Shown piece after piece: positions 35,107 to 46,016 of a stretch of 64,000 nucleotides of DNA. Under the pieces are notes generated by a model, which had not been told where the DNA came from, ran no database searches, and was given only the letters and a program-made list of their open reading frames with translations. The stretch comes from Alteromonas australica (GTDB lineage Bacteria; Pseudomonadota; Gammaproteobacteria; Enterobacterales; Alteromonadaceae), in assembly GCF_000730385.1 (NCBI RefSeq), contig NZ_CP008849.1, positions 1,364,001 to 1,428,000 on the forward strand. Direction: 5' to 3'. A program made the position numbers and the translations under genes. The stretch's first letter is position 1; each line of letters begins with the position of its first letter.

Positions 35107-36777
35107 TTAAGACTCGCCTGCGTGAACGTCTTTCATTGAACGACCCGACGGGTCTGCATTGTTCTTGAAGCTTTCATCCCATTCCAGTGCTTCTACGGTA
35201 CTACAGGCGATAGATTTACCACCTGGCACACATTTGGCGGCACTTTCTTGTGGGAAATATCCTTCAAAAATGGTGCGGTAGTAATACCCTTCTTTGGTAT
35301 CTGGCGTATTTACTGGGAAGCGGAATTCTGCGGTAGCGAGTTGTTGATCGCTCACTTCGCCTTCAACAAACTCTCTTATTGAATCAATCCAAGAGTAACC
35401 CACACCATCACCAAACTGCTCTTTTTGACGCCATAACACTTCTGCTGGCAAGGTATCACCATTATCAAATGCTTTACGTAAAATCCATTTTTCCATTTTC
35501 CCGTCTAGACACATTTTGTCTTGAGGGTTAAGGCGCATAGCAACGTCAATAAAGTTCTTATCTAAGAAAGGCACACGGGCTTCCACACCCCAAGCAGAAG
35601 TCGCTTTGTTCGCCCGGGCGCAATCAAACATATGAAGGCGATCGAGTTTACGCACTGTCTCTTCATGGAACTCTTTTGCGTTAGGTGCTTTGTGGAAGTA
35701 CAAGTAACCACCAAAGATTTCATCCGCTCCCTCTCCTGACAATACCATTTTAATGCCCATCGCTTTTATTTTGCGGGTCATCAAATACATTGGCGTTGCC
35801 GCGCGAATAGTCGTGGTATCGTAAGTTTCCAAGTGGAAAATTACGTCACGGATGGCATCAAGGCCTTCTTGAATAGTGAAGTTGATTTCATGGTGAACGG
35901 TACCAATCATGTCAGCGACTTTTTTCGCAGCTTTAAGATCTGGCGCACCTTCTAAACCTACCGCGAAGCTATGTAAGCGAGGCCACCATGCATCAGTTTT
36001 ATCTTCGTCTTCTACGCGCTTAGCCACATATTTTGCGGCAACCGCTGACACCAATGAAGAATCTAATCCACCAGACAGTAACACGGCATAGGGAACATCA
36101 GACATCATGTGCGACTTCACTGCTTTTTCAAACGCCACACGTAAATCTTCTAAATTGGTGGTGTTATCTTTTACCGCGTCATATTCCATCCAGTCGCGTT
36201 TGTAGTACTTGGTGACCTTGCCTTCTTTGCTCCATAAGTAATGACCTGGAGGGAATTCGCTGATGGTCTTACACATAGGTGCGAGCGCTTTCATTTCAGA
36301 CGCTACATAGAAGTTACCGTGTTCATCATACCCCGTGTATAACGGGATGATGCCAATATGGTCACGTGCAATTAAATACGCATCTTGTGTTTCATCGTAA
36401 AGAACGAATGAAAACATGCCTTCCAACTCATCAATAAACTCAATGCCTTTTTGTTGGAATAACGGCAAAATAACTTCGCAATCAGAGCGTGTTTTGAACG
36501 GGTAAGGCTGTGCTAAATTTTCAGCAAGTTGCTTGTGGTTATAAATTTCACCATTCACGGCTAATACTTGGTTGCCATCTTGGCTTATTAATGGCTGAGC
36601 ACCAGTATCAACGTCTACAATAGCCAGTCTTTCGTGACAAAGAATGGTATTGTCATTATTCCAGATACCCGACCAGTCAGGGCCACGGTGGCGCAGAAGT
36701 TTGGATAAATCGAGGGCTTGGGTTCTGAGTTCAGACACGTCGGTTTTGATATCAAGGATACCGAAAATACCACACAT
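35107..36777 (-). CDS. asnB: Asparagine synthase B (glutamine-hydrolysing)
   Basis: 556 residues. It starts MCGIFGIL with the Ntn nucleophile Cys2. The glutaminase domain (LRHRGPDWSG, LAVNGEIYNH) spans the first 200 residues. The synthetase domain has the PP-loop LLSGGLDSSLVSA near residue 235 and LSGEGADEIFGGYLY. It makes asparagine from aspartate, glutamine and ATP in the cytoplasm. The length matches E. coli AsnB. Confidence 0.97.
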   Translation of the reverse strand: MCGIFGILDIKTDVSELRTQALDLSKLLRHRGPDWSGIWNNDNTILCHERLAIVDVDTGAQPLISQDGNQVLAVNGEIYNHKQLAENLAQPYPFKTRSDCEVILPLFQQKGIEFIDELEGMFSFVLYDETQDAYLIARDHIGIIPLYTGYDEHGNFYVASEMKALAPMCKTISEFPPGHYLWSKEGKVTKYYKRDWMEYDAVKDNTTNLEDLRVAFEKAVKSHMMSDVPYAVLLSGGLDSSLVSAVAAKYVAKRVEDEDKTDAWWPRLHSFAVGLEGAPDLKAAKKVADMIGTVHHEINFTIQEGLDAIRDVIFHLETYDTTTIRAATPMYLMTRKIKAMGIKMVLSGEGADEIFGGYLYFHKAPNAKEFHEETVRKLDRLHMFDCARANKATSAWGVEARVPFLDKNFIDVAMRLNPQDKMCLDGKMEKWILRKAFDNGDTLPAEVLWRQKEQFGDGVGYSWIDSIREFVEGEVSDQQLATAEFRFPVNTPDTKEGYYYRTIFEGYFPQESAAKCVPGGKSIACSTVEALEWDESFKNNADPSGRSMKDVHAGES

Positions 36778-37167
36778 AAAACGGATTCTCTCTGTTCACT
36801 TGTTGAAAAATTAATGAAGTTTTCTGTCGGGTACTCGTTTAGAGCATGCGAAGGTTTTTGCTTTTATTTTATCTTCTTATTCGCTTGCCCTTGAATGTGC
36901 CAGTCTGACAGGAAATTGCAAGCACATTATGATGAGAAAATGGAAATTATTATTCCAAAAACATCGTTACTGGCTAAGGTTGTGTGTTAATTAAACACTT
37001 TTGCATGGCGTTTGAATAACCTGCTTAACGGGGGAGCGGGATACGTTGCCGAACCCTATTCATATTTGTTATTTTTATCTTATTGATTTCTATTGGTTTA
37101 TATTTGTATCCACAACCATAAATTGCGCGCATAATCCTGCCGAATTTTCCACCATTTGGTTTTAGGT
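36778..37167. other. Intergenic region between asnB and the RMD1-family gene
   Basis: A 390-base AT-rich stretch between divergent genes. No gene, hairpin or known operator was recognised; it must contain both promoters. Confidence 0.5.
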
Positions 37168-37950
37168 ATGCCATTTATTCATCATCGTGTGTCAGCTTAT
37201 CTTGTGCCTGAAGAAATGTTTACTCAGTGTACATTTAATATGCAGGTTGTTCGTTACAGAGACTCCAGCTATTTCCCTTTGCAAGGGGGAGAAGCGTGGG
37301 TATTTGCGTATGGGGTTATTATTTTCTGGGGCGCTGAGGACGTGGAGCGCACACTTTTATTGCAACAACTCAATCTATCGGGGGCGCTATTAAATACGGA
37401 ACATCAAGAGCATTTTCATTTCGAAATTACCGAGGGCGGGTTAAAAATTCAGCATGACATGATTCACCTTGGGGATAGTGAACCGCTGTTACGACTGTCT
37501 ATTAGCCATGCAATTGCTCAGTCACTGAAACTTAATGAGTATGAACAACAAGCGCAAACAACCATCTCTCAGTACGCTTATCTTCCAAGAGCGTTGGCGC
37601 AAACAGGAAAGATAAATTTGAGTCGTTCAGCACTGGCGAAAATCCGTGGTCATTTATTCAGTACTAAAAGTGACATCTTTTTACATTACGGCTTGTTGGA
37701 TACCCCAGAGTTTTTTTGGGAATATCCCGAATATGAATACGCCTATAGTGCAACTGCCCGTTATTTAGATATTAGTTCTAGAGTAGGCCTATTATCCAAT
37801 AAGCTGGATGTGATCCATGAGCTTTTCGAGATGTTAGCGGATGACTTAAATCACAAGCATTCCTCGTTTCTAGAATGGATAATTATTTTGCTTATTGCAT
37901 TTGAAATTGCGACCTTCGGAGCCGAAGAACTTAAAGCCATCTTCATGTGA
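37168..37950 (+). CDS. RMD1/DUF155 family membrane-anchored protein
   Basis: 260 residues from ATG 37168. GGEAWVFAYGVIIFWG is the family hallmark (xVxFxxGxxVxW), followed by a helical region and a single C-terminal membrane helix (FLEWIIILLIAFEIATFGAE). The family is shared with yeast Rmd1/Rmd8 and mitochondrial Mrx10; the bacterial role is unknown. A strong terminator follows directly. Confidence 0.85.
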   Translation: MPFIHHRVSAYLVPEEMFTQCTFNMQVVRYRDSSYFPLQGGEAWVFAYGVIIFWGAEDVERTLLLQQLNLSGALLNTEHQEHFHFEITEGGLKIQHDMIHLGDSEPLLRLSISHAIAQSLKLNEYEQQAQTTISQYAYLPRALAQTGKINLSRSALAKIRGHLFSTKSDIFLHYGLLDTPEFFWEYPEYEYAYSATARYLDISSRVGLLSNKLDVIHELFEMLADDLNHKHSSFLEWIIILLIAFEIATFGAEELKAIFM

Positions 37951-37987
37951 AAAAGCCCGCCAGTTTTTTTAGCCTGGCGGGCTTTTG
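37951..37987. terminator. Intrinsic terminator, bidirectional
   Basis: AAAAGCCCGCCAG and CTGGCGGGCTTTT pair around a T-rich loop. It lies between convergent RMD1-family and M28 peptidase genes. Confidence 0.9.
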
Positions 37988-38004
37988 TTGCTATAGCAGC
38001 ATTC

Positions 38005-39669
38005 TTAGTGGGTACGCTGAAACTCGCTAGTGGAGCGCCACGCAGGCCATTTGTCTGCGTTGGCGACGTTTACGCCAACGTCGAATAGCATTTGGGTATC
38101 TTCAACCACACCGCCTAAATCCCAGTCTTCACGGTATTCATCGCAAACTTGGTGATAACAACCCGTTTTGATGACTTTCATACGCTTGCGGTATTTTGCC
38201 ACCTCTTCATTTAAAGGCTCATCTCCGCCTTCTGCGTAGAGTGCAGGTACACCTTGTTTGGCGAAACTGAAGTGATCTGAGCGGTAATAATAGCCTGCTT
38301 CGGGTCGATCTTCCTGAGTGAGCGTACGCCCTTGCTTCGCGGCTGCTTTTTCAAGGTAGTCTTCTAATTCAGATTTCCCCATGCCGACCACTGCTACATT
38401 TTTTGTTTTGCCCAACACATTCATGGCATCCATATTGATATTCGCGACGGTTTTATCCATGGGAATAACAGGATGAGTGGCGTAGTATTTACTGCCGAGT
38501 AAGCCTTGTTCTTCGGCAGTCACGACGAGAAATGACACTGAACGCTTTGGTCGAGGCGTTAGGTTGGCATAGGCTTTTGCCATCGTAAGAATTGCGGCAG
38601 TACCTGTTGCGTTATCTAGGGCGCCATTGTAAATCTGATCGCCTTCTTTGCTCTCATCTTTACCTAAATGATCCCAGTGAGCTGTATAAATAACATGTTC
38701 GTCGGGAAGTTCAGCACCAGGCAAGGTGGCTATCACATTGTGACTTTCTGACTTTTTGAATGTATTTTTAACAGTAACTGAAGCGGTAAGGTTCATTGGC
38801 TGATGATAAGGACCTTGCATCGCCTTGGCCTTTTCTTCATAAAAATCTAGTCCAGCATCGCTAAATACTTTTTGTGCTGCATCAAGGGTTAGCCAGCCTT
38901 CCATCGCAACACGGCTAGCCCCTTTATCTTCGCTAACTAAACCATATTGTGGGCCACTCCAGCTATTGGCAACCACCGACCAGCCATAAGAAGCCGGCGC
39001 TGTTTCGTGAACGATGATTGCACCAGCGGCGCCTTGGCGGCTAGCTTCTTCATATTTGTAGCTCCATCGACCGTAGTAAGTCATGGTGGTGCCTTGAAAT
39101 TTGCCGCTTTCGGGGTTTTCAAAACCGGGATCATTGACCAATATCACCACGGTTTTGCCTTTTACGTCGAGCCCTTCATAGTCGTTCCAATCGTACTCTG
39201 GCGCATTTACACCATAGCCCACAAACACCAACTCGGAGTCTTCAAGCGCAATGGTGGCTTGCTCACGTTTTGATGAGGCAACCATATCCTTTTTATAGGC
39301 AAATTGGTTATCGCCAATGGTCATTGTCATATCTGGATCGGCGGTAATTTCCATTAAGGCGACTTTTTGCAAATAACTGTCGCCGTTTCCAGGTTGAAGA
39401 CCTGCGTTTTTAAACGCATTAACGAGGTATTCGATGGTTTTTGTTTCACCAGGTGTGGTGGGCAGACGTCCTTCAAATTCATCGGAAGACAAGGTTTTAA
39501 GCGGTGCACGAATATCGCTATCGGATATACCTGAGTAAATCGCCTCAAAGTTGCTGCTTTGCACTGCATCAGGCTTAGCATCATTTTGAACGCCACTGTC
39601 GTTATTAGGGGAGCAAGCAACTACACTTAATAGGGTAGGTACAAGCAAGGGCAAAAACATTTTTTTCAT
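38005..39669 (-). CDS. M28 family zinc metallopeptidase lipoprotein with PA domain
   Basis: 554 residues with a lipoprotein signal (Cys19 in LLSVVAC). A PA insert lies at about 150-310 (GKTVVILVNDPGFE, GAAGAIIVHE). The catalytic domain contains the metal ligands in YTAHWDHLG, YNGALDNATGTAA, VTAEEQGLLGSKYY and YYRSDHFSFAKQGVPA. It is an aminopeptidase or similar exopeptidase that would trim peptides in the periplasm. The length fits the PA-domain subgroup. Confidence 0.93.
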   Translation of the reverse strand: MKKMFLPLLVPTLLSVVACSPNNDSGVQNDAKPDAVQSSNFEAIYSGISDSDIRAPLKTLSSDEFEGRLPTTPGETKTIEYLVNAFKNAGLQPGNGDSYLQKVALMEITADPDMTMTIGDNQFAYKKDMVASSKREQATIALEDSELVFVGYGVNAPEYDWNDYEGLDVKGKTVVILVNDPGFENPESGKFQGTTMTYYGRWSYKYEEASRQGAAGAIIVHETAPASYGWSVVANSWSGPQYGLVSEDKGASRVAMEGWLTLDAAQKVFSDAGLDFYEEKAKAMQGPYHQPMNLTASVTVKNTFKKSESHNVIATLPGAELPDEHVIYTAHWDHLGKDESKEGDQIYNGALDNATGTAAILTMAKAYANLTPRPKRSVSFLVVTAEEQGLLGSKYYATHPVIPMDKTVANINMDAMNVLGKTKNVAVVGMGKSELEDYLEKAAAKQGRTLTQEDRPEAGYYYRSDHFSFAKQGVPALYAEGGDEPLNEEVAKYRKRMKVIKTGCYHQVCDEYREDWDLGGVVEDTQMLFDVGVNVANADKWPAWRSTSEFQRTH

Positions 39670-39738
39670 TGTTAGTCTCTGTTTGCTCTACAATATCACC
39701 CAGTATAGAGAAAACCGTATTTCAACCCAATAGTTTGT

Positions 39739-40596
39739 ATGAATTTCAGTGAATTGCTTTGGCAACCGGATGTTTTACGCACCCAGTGTGCACAGCCAGT
39801 ATTAGCGGTGCTTAATCATGCTGGCTTACTTGATAGTGCTTCTTTTCCCAGTGCGCATCAACTTAACCAAGTGGCTAGAGCATCAAGGGAAGTGTGGCAT
39901 GGCCCCGAATTTAAAGCGCAAGGTGAATACCCAGAATCGGAATCTCGGTACTACGAAGCGATTATCGCTGAGGATAGCCAAGTGCCCACACGAGAAAACA
40001 GTTGGCATGACTTATTCAATGCGCTTGTGTGGATTCAGTTCCCCCGAACAAAGGCGCTACTGAATAGATTGCATATGGAAGATATCAATCTAAAAGGCGC
40101 GCATCCAAGAACACCGAGACGAAATAGGATCACCCATTTTGATGAATGTGGTGTGGTCATCGCCGTAGAAGAAGATCACCTTCAAAAAGGTAATGTGTTG
40201 CTTAGCCAACTGGCTCACCACCAGTGGAATCAGGTCTTTTTAGAAGAGCGCAGCGCTTGGGGAGAAATCCTCCATCCATTTGTTTTCGGGCATGCGAATT
40301 TTGAGATGATGTTATCGCCTTTTGAAGGGTTAACTGGCAAATGGTTGGCAGTTAAAGTGCCTAGGGGCTTTTCTAATGAGAACGTAGAAAGGCAACATGA
40401 ACGCTTGGATGTGGCTTTGTGTGAGCGTATTCAAGCCCTAGACAACTTTAATCGTGCGCCACTGCTGAAGCCCATTCCACTGCTTGGTATTCCTCATTGG
40501 TATCAGGAACAAACGCCGTGTTTTTACGAGAATAAGGACTATTTTCGTCCGATGAGCGTGTCTTCTAAACCTAGCGTGCAGTTGCCACTGACCTAA
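39739..40596 (+). CDS. DUF3025 domain-containing protein
   Basis: 285 residues, soluble. The core YYEAIIAEDSQVPTRENSWH, then DLFNALVWIQFPRTKALLNR, is the family signature. Later come RNRITHFDECGVVIA and HANFEMMLSPFEGLTGKWLA. The family occurs mainly in proteobacteria; function unknown. It is divergent from the M28 peptidase with 69 bases between the starts. Confidence 0.88.
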   Translation: MNFSELLWQPDVLRTQCAQPVLAVLNHAGLLDSASFPSAHQLNQVARASREVWHGPEFKAQGEYPESESRYYEAIIAEDSQVPTRENSWHDLFNALVWIQFPRTKALLNRLHMEDINLKGAHPRTPRRNRITHFDECGVVIAVEEDHLQKGNVLLSQLAHHQWNQVFLEERSAWGEILHPFVFGHANFEMMLSPFEGLTGKWLAVKVPRGFSNENVERQHERLDVALCERIQALDNFNRAPLLKPIPLLGIPHWYQEQTPCFYENKDYFRPMSVSSKPSVQLPLT

Positions 40597-40619
40597 CATC
40601 AGCGGCAACGCGCTATGGT

Positions 40620-41321
40620 TTATGTGAGGGCGAATAGGGCAAACAAGGACGTGAAAAACACCGAGGGAGCGGCGGCGATGATGACGCTCTTTTTCGTTGA
40701 AAACGAAGTCCAACGAGCAATACCAACAGCCATCAAGTAAATAGACCAAAGGGTAATTAGACTTAATCCCGATGCGACACCGTACCACTGAGATGACATT
40801 TCAATACCCAGAACAAAAGCCAATGAGAAGGGGGCCAGTATCGCGGGTGAAACTTGGTGATCGGCCCAAAATAGCAATAGTGCTACTGCGACCAGAGAGT
40901 TAATTACCGCGGGCATCGCAGTCCACCACATGAAACCGTACCAGTCAGTAAACCCGAATACATGGCTATCGTCATTGCGCGTGCAAAGATGAAGGTAAAG
41001 AGCCATGATGGCCTGAATTACAATAAAGCCTATGCCAGTAAATACGACATGCTGAAGCATAAACGCAGAACGGGTCATAAATGCACGGCGCTGGTCAATT
41101 TCTGCAGGGCTTAAATCGCCTTCCGTGGAAATGATTAAATCTTGATACCAGGCAATATCCACAAAGTTGACAAACAAGTATTGTGGGAGTAATGCCATAA
41201 CAATAACGACGATAAAGGCGACCCAAGACCAGTTGTTTTTCTCACCAACTGCCGTAAACACGCCGCCCGGCTTGAAAAAAATATCGTTACACGCTTGAAG
41301 GGGGTTAGTAACTGAGTGCAT
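40620..41321 (-). CDS. Yip1 family membrane protein
   Basis: 233 residues with five hydrophobic helices. The opening NPLQACNDIFFKPGGVFTAVGEKNNWSW is typical for bacterial Yip1 proteins (IFFxPxxVFxxLxxxxxW). Helices follow near VAFIVVIVMALLPQYLF, VVFTGIGFIVIQAIMALYL and FGFTDWYGFMWWTAMPAVI. Role unknown. It is convergent with the DUF3025 gene, 23 bases apart. Confidence 0.85.
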   Translation of the reverse strand: MHSVTNPLQACNDIFFKPGGVFTAVGEKNNWSWVAFIVVIVMALLPQYLFVNFVDIAWYQDLIISTEGDLSPAEIDQRRAFMTRSAFMLQHVVFTGIGFIVIQAIMALYLHLCTRNDDSHVFGFTDWYGFMWWTAMPAVINSLVAVALLLFWADHQVSPAILAPFSLAFVLGIEMSSQWYGVASGLSLITLWSIYLMAVGIARWTSFSTKKSVIIAAAPSVFFTSLFALFALT

Positions 41322-41408
41322 CCTATGCTCCAGATTTTTATGGGTTATTTTTTTTAATTGTAAAACCTAGACTACTGGCTATTTCTGGCTAAGTACAGGC
41401 GTAGAACG

Positions 41409-41452
41409 AAAAAAAGAGACACTCTTTGGTAAAAAAATGTGTCTCTTTTTTG
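41409..41452. terminator. Intrinsic terminator downstream of the sulfate operon
   Basis: AAAAAGAGACAC (41411-41422) pairs with GTGTCTCTTTTT (41439-41450). It lies just past the SLC13 permease stop as read on the minus strand. Confidence 0.85.
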
Positions 41453-41466
41453 CTTTAATTATCCAC

Positions 41467-43194
41467 TTATTGCAGATAGGTAAAGTTGAGTAGTATTAGC
41501 ACAATACTGCTATACAGTGCGGATACCGGTAAGCCTATCTTTATAAAGTGCTTAAATTGATAATTTGCAGCGTTAAACACTAGCAAGTTAGTTTGATAGC
41601 CAAAGGGCGAGATGAAGCTTGCACTTGCCGCGAAGGCGACGGCTAACGCAAATGGCATTAGCGGAGCGCCAATAATCTCTACCAACCCGTAGGCAAACGG
41701 AAACATCAAGGCTGCCGCTGCGTTATTGGTCACAAACTCGGTAAGCACGAGTGTTGTCACGTAAACCACAATCAACGCCACAAACCAATTGGTGTCTGCG
41801 AGAAATGGCATTAAGTGAGCGGTGGTGTTACTAATGACCCCCGAGCTCTCCAGCGCAGTGGCTAGGCTTAATGCACCCACAATCACAATAATCAGGTTGA
41901 GCGGTAAATTACGCTTCATTTCACCATTGCTGGTTACTCGGGCACCAATTAACACTGCCGCTAGAACAAGTAAGCCCATGGCTAGTGAAACCAAGTTTGA
42001 TGCAGCTAGAGCGACAATCGTGATAAACCCACCTAAGGTGATCCACTCTTGCTTATTTGACAATGGGCGGGCAATGCGTTGCTCAGACAGAATAAAGAAG
42101 TTCTTATTGAGGTTTTGTCGGGTGGCAAAGTCAGGTCCTGCAGCCAGCAACAGATAATCGCCCGCTTTCAGCTTTATTTCACCGAGTTTGCCGGATAATT
42201 GCTCACCGTCTCGGCGAATAGCCACCACCGCAGCATCAAAAAGTGCGCGAAAGCCCAAGTTTTTAATGGTTTGACCTATCACCTGTGCACGGTTGGCAAT
42301 CACTACTTCAGTGAGGCTCTCTCTTAACACACCATCGGTTTCAGCAAACATGCTTAACCCTTTTATGTGGCTAAGGTTTTCAAGCTTTTGTACATTGCCA
42401 GAAAAAATAAGTTTGTCTTGCTCTAAAATTATTAGATCGGGAGAAACCGGAGAGATCAGGTTGCCATCTCTAACGACTTCCACGAGAAAGAGTTCAGGCA
42501 AGTTTCTTAAGTGGTTTTGCTCAACGGTTTTGCCGATAAGTTCAGACCCCGCCTCGACTTCCGCTTCAACCATGTACTCGTGGTAGTTATTGTTTTTCCC
42601 CGAAATGGTGGGCAGTAATGGCGTAAGAATAAACATCAGTAAGCCACAACTAAGACCTGCAATTGTGCCATACAGTGTAAAGTCAAAAAAGTTAAATCCT
42701 GGGTGACCATGTTCTTGAAGAAAACTATCTACAATTAAGTTAGTTGAGGTACCTATTAACGTAACTGTGCCTCCAAGAATAGCGGCATAGGAGAGCGGGA
42801 TCAGTAAACGCGACGCAGCATGATATTGGTTTTGTTTGATAGGCCCAATGAGACTAGCCACAATGGCCGTATTGTTCAGTAACGCAGATGATACAAACGT
42901 TAACGAAAAAAGCCGCCAATACGACTGCTTAAAATTTGGCGTGACGAGCTTTCGCCCAATACGTTTAATCAGTGCTGTTTTATCTATAGCGCTGCTGACT
43001 AGCAGCAATAGGACAAGAGTGATCAGACCTTTGTTGGTCAGGTTTAGCAAAATATCGTCCAGCGTGAGTTGCTGCGTAAGCAGCAACCCTAACACTGCAC
43101 CTGAAAACACAGTTGAAGGGCGTTGATGACTAAAAACCAACGCCAGTATCGTACCGGCGAAAATCGCCAGTACGATGAACTGGTTTATATCCAT
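41467..43194 (-). CDS. SLC13 family permease with two TrkA-C domains, probable sulfate transporter
   Basis: 575 residues: N-terminal helices, then two RCK/TrkA-C regulatory domains at about 205-380 (VEAEVEAGSELIGKTVEQ, IKLKAGDYLLLAAG), then a second membrane half. SALLNNTAIVASLIGPI and VTNNAAAALMFPFA are the paired re-entrant substrate loops of the divalent-anion/Na+ symporter type. It lies 16 bases after cysN in the sulfate-activation operon, so sulfate is the likely substrate; this is context-based. Confidence 0.9.
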   Translation of the reverse strand: MDINQFIVLAIFAGTILALVFSHQRPSTVFSGAVLGLLLTQQLTLDDILLNLTNKGLITLVLLLLVSSAIDKTALIKRIGRKLVTPNFKQSYWRLFSLTFVSSALLNNTAIVASLIGPIKQNQYHAASRLLIPLSYAAILGGTVTLIGTSTNLIVDSFLQEHGHPGFNFFDFTLYGTIAGLSCGLLMFILTPLLPTISGKNNNYHEYMVEAEVEAGSELIGKTVEQNHLRNLPELFLVEVVRDGNLISPVSPDLIILEQDKLIFSGNVQKLENLSHIKGLSMFAETDGVLRESLTEVVIANRAQVIGQTIKNLGFRALFDAAVVAIRRDGEQLSGKLGEIKLKAGDYLLLAAGPDFATRQNLNKNFFILSEQRIARPLSNKQEWITLGGFITIVALAASNLVSLAMGLLVLAAVLIGARVTSNGEMKRNLPLNLIIVIVGALSLATALESSGVISNTTAHLMPFLADTNWFVALIVVYVTTLVLTEFVTNNAAAALMFPFAYGLVEIIGAPLMPFALAVAFAASASFISPFGYQTNLLVFNAANYQFKHFIKIGLPVSALYSSIVLILLNFTYLQ

Positions 43195-43210
43195 TTATGT
43201 CCAGCCCTGT

Positions 43211-44626
43211 TTACAGCTTGCTAATATCCACAGAGTTCCAATGTGGGAAGTGTTTACGAACCAGTGCATTGAATTCTAATTCGAACTCAGAGAAGTTAGG
43301 TGATTCGTGTTGTGCATCAGCAGCAATAGCGTCAATCACCATACCCGCACCCACGGTGCCATTGGTCAGGCGGTCAATCACTATAAATGAACCAGTTGGA
43401 CGGTTACGCTTGTAAGGGTCGCAGGCGATAGGCTGAGTGAATTTAACGTCTACCACGCCAATTTCATTCAGATTCAAGTGCATTGCGTCTTTTTCATCAA
43501 GGGTGTTTACATCAATCTGATTGTCGATGTGGGCAACCACACCTGTCGTAGACTTAGTCGCAAATTTAAACAAGTATTGCTTGTTTGGCATTAACGGCTC
43601 TTCTGACATCCATACGAGGTGCGTTTTAAATTGTGTAGATAACAATGGAAGGTTATCTGACTTTACAATCATGTCGCCACGGGAAATGTCAATTTCGTCT
43701 TCAAGGGTTAATGTCACCGCTTGAGGCACGTATGCGCGCTCTTGATCACCTTCAAAGGTCACCACTTGCTTAACCTTGGACGTCTTGCCCGAGGGTAACG
43801 CGGTAATTTCGTCACCTGGAGCTACTTGCCCAGACACTACCGTGCCAGCAAAACCACGGAAATCAAGGTTGGGGCGATTAACATATTGAACAGGGAAGCG
43901 GAAATCTTCGTGATTGTCGTCTTCACCAATTTCAATGTTTTCCAGCATTTGCATCAATGGCGTGCCATCGAACCAAGGTGTTTTTTCACTTTGGCCCACC
44001 ACATTATCGCCTTCTAGCGCTGAAATAGGGACGAATTGAATATCAGGTATATCAAGTTGCTCAGCAAACTTCAGGTAATCTTGCTGAATTTGGTTGTACA
44101 CCTCTTCGGAATAATCCATTAAGTCCATTTTGTTAATAGCCACAATAACGTGCTTAATGCCAAGTAGTGAAACTAAGAAAGAGTGACGCTTAGTTTGCAC
44201 TTTAACGCCGCCACGGGCATCCACAAGAATGATGGCAAGATCACAGGTTGAGGCACCGGTAACCATGTTACGGGTATATTGCTCGTGTCCTGGGGTATCA
44301 GCAATAATGAACTTACGCTTATCTGTAGAGAAGTAGCGGTAAGCCACATCAATGGTAATACCTTGTTCACGTTCTGACTGAAGGCCATCAACTAAAAGTG
44401 CCAAATCCACTTTTTCGCCAGTGGTACCCACTTTCTTACTGTCTTTAGTAATGGCAGCAAGTTGATCTTCATAAATCATTTTTGAATCGTGAAGCAAGCG
44501 GCCAATAAGGGTGCTCTTGCCGTCATCTACGCTACCGCAAGTAAGGAAACGTAGCATGTCTTTTTGTTCGTGTTGCTCTAGGTAAGACAGAATGTCCTGT
44601 CTTAATAATTCGTTTTCGTTGTTCAT
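43211..44626 (-). CDS. cysN: Sulfate adenylyltransferase subunit 1 (GTPase)
   Basis: 471 residues. GTPase motifs: [18 protein letters not shown] (G1), [12 protein letters not shown] (G3) and NKMDLMDY (G4). EF-Tu-like barrel domains follow. With CysD it forms ATP sulfurylase, where GTP hydrolysis drives APS formation. There is no fused kinase domain; cysC is separate. It is one base after cysQ. A C-terminal [14 protein letters not shown] closes the protein. Confidence 0.97.
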   Translation of the reverse strand: MNNENELLRQDILSYLEQHEQKDMLRFLTCGSVDDGKSTLIGRLLHDSKMIYEDQLAAITKDSKKVGTTGEKVDLALLVDGLQSEREQGITIDVAYRYFSTDKRKFIIADTPGHEQYTRNMVTGASTCDLAIILVDARGGVKVQTKRHSFLVSLLGIKHVIVAINKMDLMDYSEEVYNQIQQDYLKFAEQLDIPDIQFVPISALEGDNVVGQSEKTPWFDGTPLMQMLENIEIGEDDNHEDFRFPVQYVNRPNLDFRGFAGTVVSGQVAPGDEITALPSGKTSKVKQVVTFEGDQERAYVPQAVTLTLEDEIDISRGDMIVKSDNLPLLSTQFKTHLVWMSEEPLMPNKQYLFKFATKSTTGVVAHIDNQIDVNTLDEKDAMHLNLNEIGVVDVKFTQPIACDPYKRNRPTGSFIVIDRLTNGTVGAGMVIDAIAADAQHESPNFSEFELEFNALVRKHFPHWNSVDISKL

Positions 44627-44627
44627 G

Positions 44628-45419
44628 TTATGCGCTCACAAGGAAAAAGGGGTTTAACACTGATTCTTTTTGGTTATAGGTCAAAGCATCAGCATTGTTA
44701 TCTAGTGGGTTTGCTGGGTCGAGAACGGTGACATTCGCGCCTGCGGCGAGAGCCACAGCATGAGCTGCACCGGTATCCCATTCAGACGTAGGGCCTAAGC
44801 GTGGGTAAAGATGCGCTTCACCTTCTGCTACTAAACACAGTTTAAGCGAGCTGCCCATGGCCACAAGTTCAGTGTCGCCAGATAATTGGGCAAGCAAGTT
44901 TTGTATTTCAGGGCTTTGATGTGAGCGGCTGCCCACAATCTTCCATACTTCGCTTCCGTCATGCTTACGAGCAGAAATCGGGGTGAATGCACCGTCTACC
45001 TCTGTCCATGCACCTTCACCTACTACGCCGACATAACTTTTATTAAGCGCTGGAGCATACACAACTCCCAGGGTAGGTTTACCGTCTTCAATAAGGGCAA
45101 TGTTAACTGTGAATTCACCGTTTTTCTTAATGAACTCTTTGGTACCATCTAGGGGGTCAACCAGCCAATAAGATTGCCAGCTTTTACGTTCATCCCATGC
45201 AATATCTGCTGATTCTTCAGACAAAATAGGTAAATCTGAAACTGACTCAAGGGCGTTAACAATGACGTTATGTGCGGCTAAATCAGCTTCTGTCAAAGGG
45301 CTGGTGTCTTGTTTCTCATAAATAGCGAAATCTTTTTCATAAATCGCCATTATTTCTGCACCAGCGTCTTTCGCTATACCCAAGATGGATTGGGTTAATG
45401 AATTAATCGGCACTGACAT
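44628..45419 (-). CDS. cysQ: 3'(2'),5'-bisphosphate nucleotidase
   Basis: 263 residues of the inositol-monophosphatase superfamily. [11 protein letters not shown] and [20 protein letters not shown] carry the metal-binding Glu and Asp residues, and [11 protein letters not shown] is the C-terminal motif. It dephosphorylates PAP, the by-product of PAPS reduction, so its place between cysC and cysN makes metabolic sense. It directly abuts cysC. Confidence 0.96.
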   Translation of the reverse strand: MSVPINSLTQSILGIAKDAGAEIMAIYEKDFAIYEKQDTSPLTEADLAAHNVIVNALESVSDLPILSEESADIAWDERKSWQSYWLVDPLDGTKEFIKKNGEFTVNIALIEDGKPTLGVVYAPALNKSYVGVVGEGAWTEVDGAFTPISARKHDGSEVWKIVGSRSHQSPEIQNLLAQLSGDTELVAMGSSLKLCLVAEGEAHLYPRLGPTSEWDTGAAHAVALAAGANVTVLDPANPLDNNADALTYNQKESVLNPFFLVSA

Positions 45420-46016
45420 TTATACGAGTCCTTTTTCTTGCAGCAAAGCATACAAACGTTCAACGGTTTGCTCTGCTGGCTCATCCTGATAGGTGAGGTG
45501 AATTTCCGGCGCTTCTGGCGCTTCATAGGCCGAATCTATACCGGTGAAATCCTTAATCTCTCCGCTACGCGCTTTTTTGTATAAACCCTTAGGGTCGCGG
45601 CTCTCGCAAACTTCAAGAGGTGTGTCGATAAAGACTTCCACAAATTCACCTTCTTCAAGCAAACTGCGGCAGTAGTCACGATCCGCCTTAAAAGGGGAAA
45701 TGAACGCAGTGAGTACAAGGGTTCCAGCATCTACAAATAGCTTAGCGACTTCGCTAATGCGACGAATGTTTTCAACACGATCTTTATCACTAAAGCCTAA
45801 GTCTCCACAAAGTCCGTGGCGCACGTTGTCACCGTCAAGTAAATACGTGTGCTTGTTTTGCTCGTGAAGCTTTTTCTCAAGCAAATTGGCTAGCGTCGAT
45901 TTACCTGAACCGCTAAGGCCTGTAAGCCAAAACACCCGTGGGTTTTGGTTCAGCTTTTCAGAACGTGTTGTTTTATTGACTTCGTGCTTATGCCAAACAA
46001 CATTGTCGGTGGCCAT
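45420..46016 (-). CDS. cysC: Adenylylsulfate kinase
   Basis: 198 residues. P-loop [15 protein letters not shown] is near residue 34, followed by [18 protein letters not shown] and the [21 protein letters not shown] substrate loop. It phosphorylates APS to PAPS. The start codon overlaps the cysD stop by one base. Confidence 0.97.
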   Translation of the reverse strand: MATDNVVWHKHEVNKTTRSEKLNQNPRVFWLTGLSGSGKSTLANLLEKKLHEQNKHTYLLDGDNVRHGLCGDLGFSDKDRVENIRRISEVAKLFVDAGTLVLTAFISPFKADRDYCRSLLEEGEFVEVFIDTPLEVCESRDPKGLYKKARSGEIKDFTGIDSAYEAPEAPEIHLTYQDEPAEQTVERLYALLQEKGLV